64,000 nucleotides of DNA from Aquimonas sp044377145 (GTDB lineage: Bacteria; Pseudomonadota; Gammaproteobacteria; Xanthomonadales; Xanthomonadaceae): assembly GCF_044377145.1 (NCBI RefSeq), contig NZ_JBILJQ010000016.1, forward strand, positions 1-64,000. Direction: 5' to 3'. The stretch's first letter is position 1. Each line of letters starts with the position of its first letter. This document shows positions 62,486-64,000 of this stretch, one piece after another. The translations under genes and the position numbers were made by a program. A model generated the notes under the pieces. That model had not been told where the DNA came from. It saw nothing but the letters and a program-made list of their open reading frames with translations, and did not search any database.

Positions 62486-63436
62486 CTAGAGCCCGCTCAG
62501 CGCGCGCAGCTCGCTGCTGGGTTCGCCGCGTTCCCACAGTTCGTCGAATTCGTTCTGCAGCTGACGGCGACGGCCTTCGGCCCGCAGGCTGGCGGTGCCT
62601 TCGAATCGGCTGGCGAGCGGCCGGTGGAAGTAGCCGCCGGCATCGTTCAGCAGCAGGGCGCTGGGGTTCTGGCGGTCGACCGGCTCGATCACGCTGCGGA
62701 CCTGGATCAGGCTGGTCAGGCGTTGTAGCAGGGGCAGCCAGGGATGCAGGTCACGCAGGGTGCTGGCGGCATCCTGCAGCAGGATGCGGACCTCCACGCC
62801 ACGGCCGCGCGCCACCAGACTGCGCAATGCCTCCAGCGCCTGTGGTGTGCCCAGCAGCAGTGGGTCGAGATCGCGGCTGAAGATGCTCAGGCGATAGCGC
62901 GCCTGCTGCAGCAGCTCGAGGCTGAGCGCGCGCGCCTGATGCTCGGATTCGATCTTGAGTTCGACCGGGCCGGGACTGCGCTCGACCACATCCGCCGCCA
63001 GGGCACGGCGCATGTGCACATGCTCGATGCCGGCCTCCCAGAAATTCTCGCCATAGGCTTCGAAACCGTGGCGGACATAGAACGCGCAGGCGTGAACCTG
63101 CGAGTGCAGCTCGACTTCCGCAATGCCTCGGCTGCGCGCAATCTCGACCAGGCGCTCAAGCATCACCCCGCCGACACCTCGGCCGCGCCAGCTGGACACT
63201 ACCGCCATCCGGCCGATGCGGCCGTCGGGCATCAGCCGCCCGGTGCCGATGGCCGTGCCGTCTTCGGCGCGCGCCAGCACGTGCTGGCAGAGTGGATCCA
63301 GCGCGTCGAGCTCGATTTCGAGCGGAACGTTCTGGCCGCGCACGAACACCTCGTCGCGGATCGCGCGCAGGGTGTCGAAATCGCGCCGGTAGTCGGCGGG
63401 CTCAACGCGGAAGCCTTCGGGGATCGGCGTAGTCAT
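62486..63436 (-). CDS. GNAT acetyltransferase with C-terminal DUF7931 domain
   Basis: ATG 63436 gives 316 residues. Residues 5-150 form a GNAT domain: FDTLRAIRDEVFVRGQNVP, ALDPLCQHVLARAEDGTAIGTGRL, the acetyl-CoA loop VVSSWRGRGVGGVMLERLV and AFYVRHGFEAYGENFWEAGIEH. Residues 160-310 contain ELLQQARYRLSIFSRDLDPLLL and VEVRILLQDAA, the phospholipase-D-like fold called DUF7931, probably without the catalytic HKD pair. The substrate is unknown. It is 4 nt downstream of roxA. Confidence 0.85.
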   Translation of the reverse strand: MTTPIPEGFRVEPADYRRDFDTLRAIRDEVFVRGQNVPLEIELDALDPLCQHVLARAEDGTAIGTGRLMPDGRIGRMAVVSSWRGRGVGGVMLERLVEIARSRGIAEVELHSQVHACAFYVRHGFEAYGENFWEAGIEHVHMRRALAADVVERSPGPVELKIESEHQARALSLELLQQARYRLSIFSRDLDPLLLGTPQALEALRSLVARGRGVEVRILLQDAASTLRDLHPWLPLLQRLTSLIQVRSVIEPVDRQNPSALLLNDAGGYFHRPLASRFEGTASLRAEGRRRQLQNEFDELWERGEPSSELRALSGL

Positions 63437-63440
63437 GGAC

Positions 63441-64000
63441 TCAGCGACGTGACTTCCGGACGGCTTGGGCGATGAGATGCCCCGCCTGGACCAGCGCCCA
63501 GGCGGCATCGCGGTCGATCGGCTTCAGCGCTTCGAAGTTGCCACCGCTGAGCGCATCGCCGCGGGCCAGCCGCTTGGCGCCGGCCAGTGTGCAGGCATAG
63601 GTCTCGCCATGAACAAACAGCTGCGCACCGCGGCCAGCGCGGCCCCAGGCGACGCGGCTGAACGGGTGCCAGACCAGTTCGCCACCGGCGGCCAACAGGG
63701 CTTCAAGCTCGGGCCGAGTCGGCAGGCGCGGTGCCGGCTGCGGCGTGCCGGCGTTGCGATATGCGGTTATGAAGCGACCGAACCACTGCGCGAGTGCGGC
63801 ATCGTCCATCGCCAGCAGCGGCGCGAGGCTGGCGCGTACGCGGGCGATCGCGGCGGCGTCGATCTCGGCCGGGTCTGCCGCCGGCTGCAGATCGGCGTCG
63901 GTGAAGCGTTGTTCTTCGCCAAGGCCGGCGCTGAGCTCGTCGGCGAGGTCGGTGACCAGCTCATTAAGCGATGGCGCACGCATGCCCAGCGACAGCGTCA
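63441..64000 (-). CDS. roxA: Ribosomal protein L16 arginine hydroxylase RoxA (YcfD), C-terminal part
   Basis: The frame runs off the right edge and is open upstream of the first internal Met (TLSLGMRAPSLNELVTDLADEL). That segment is the end of the JmjC cupin domain in YcfD-like oxygenases. The remaining residues match the C-terminal winged-helix part: WFGRFITAYRN, GELVWHPFSRVAWGR, LFVHGETYACTLAGAKRLARGD and DRDAAWALVQAGHLI. The Fe/2-oxoglutarate site lies outside the window. The 2OG oxygenase hydroxylates L16 on an Arg. The gene is truncated by the window edge, not broken. Confidence 0.8.
   Translation of the reverse strand, partial: TLSLGMRAPSLNELVTDLADELSAGLGEEQRFTDADLQPAADPAEIDAAAIARVRASLAPLLAMDDAALAQWFGRFITAYRNAGTPQPAPRLPTRPELEALLAAGGELVWHPFSRVAWGRAGRGAQLFVHGETYACTLAGAKRLARGDALSGGNFEALKPIDRDAAWALVQAGHLIAQAVRKSRR

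Overview
The window is high-GC chromosomal DNA with strongly G/C-biased third codon positions. It looks like a gammaproteobacterium of the Lysobacterales (Xanthomonadales). The main basis is the envelope block pyrH-frr-uppS-cdsA-dxr-rseP-bamA-skp-lpxD-fabZ-lpxA-lpxB-rnhB on the minus strand, together with dnaE, proBA, csrA followed by tRNA-Ser, the RlmC/DarP/PmbA set, RoxA and an acyl-CoA carboxylase/HMG-CoA lyase pair. The family assignment is inference; no rRNA is present.

Layout. 1-1068 is an IS481-type element whose terminal inverted repeat coincides with the left edge of the window. Its transposase carries an in-frame TGA. It interrupts a UbiM-like flavin hydroxylase. 1551-6875 holds a decayed copy of the 3' end of nadC, then two genes of unusual composition (a DUF3142 protein and a TPR/Lcl-like protein), then the intact nadC and a Trm112-like gene. 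The insert is therefore bracketed by a direct repeat of about 325 bp. 7031-9612 is purE-purK plus an Lgt-like/TlpA fusion. 9678-13267 holds a nucleotide-pyrophosphatase-like lipoprotein and a PAS-GAF-GGDEF-EAL protein. 13515-20085 is a TetR-regulated RND efflux operon. 20134-23808 has a membrane protein, a NarL-type two-component pair and two poorly understood stretches.

23905-36032 contains dnaE, proBA on the opposite strand, and three consecutive membrane-linked diguanylate cyclases. 36033-48840 is the minus-strand lipid A, outer-membrane assembly and isoprenoid cluster, with mostly 1-11 nt overlaps in its distal half. 48971-51273 is hslR-htpG behind a sigma-32-like promoter. 51399-55667 has rlmC, darP, pmbA, a DUF4870 protein and a Nudix hydrolase. 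55707-56545 is csrA, tRNA-Ser(GCU) and tRNA-Arg(ACG), with readable promoters and hairpins. 56702-58140 is a second two-component pair. 58850-62405 is a leucine-catabolism-like set with a lipoprotein gene inside it. The window ends with a GNAT/DUF7931 protein and the 3' part of roxA, which runs off the right edge.

Functionally, most of the window is housekeeping. The accessory material worth attention is the insert between the nadC copies, the IS-interrupted ubiM, the cyclic-di-GMP block separating dnaE from rnhB, and two gaps of about 0.6-0.7 kb with partial coding signal.
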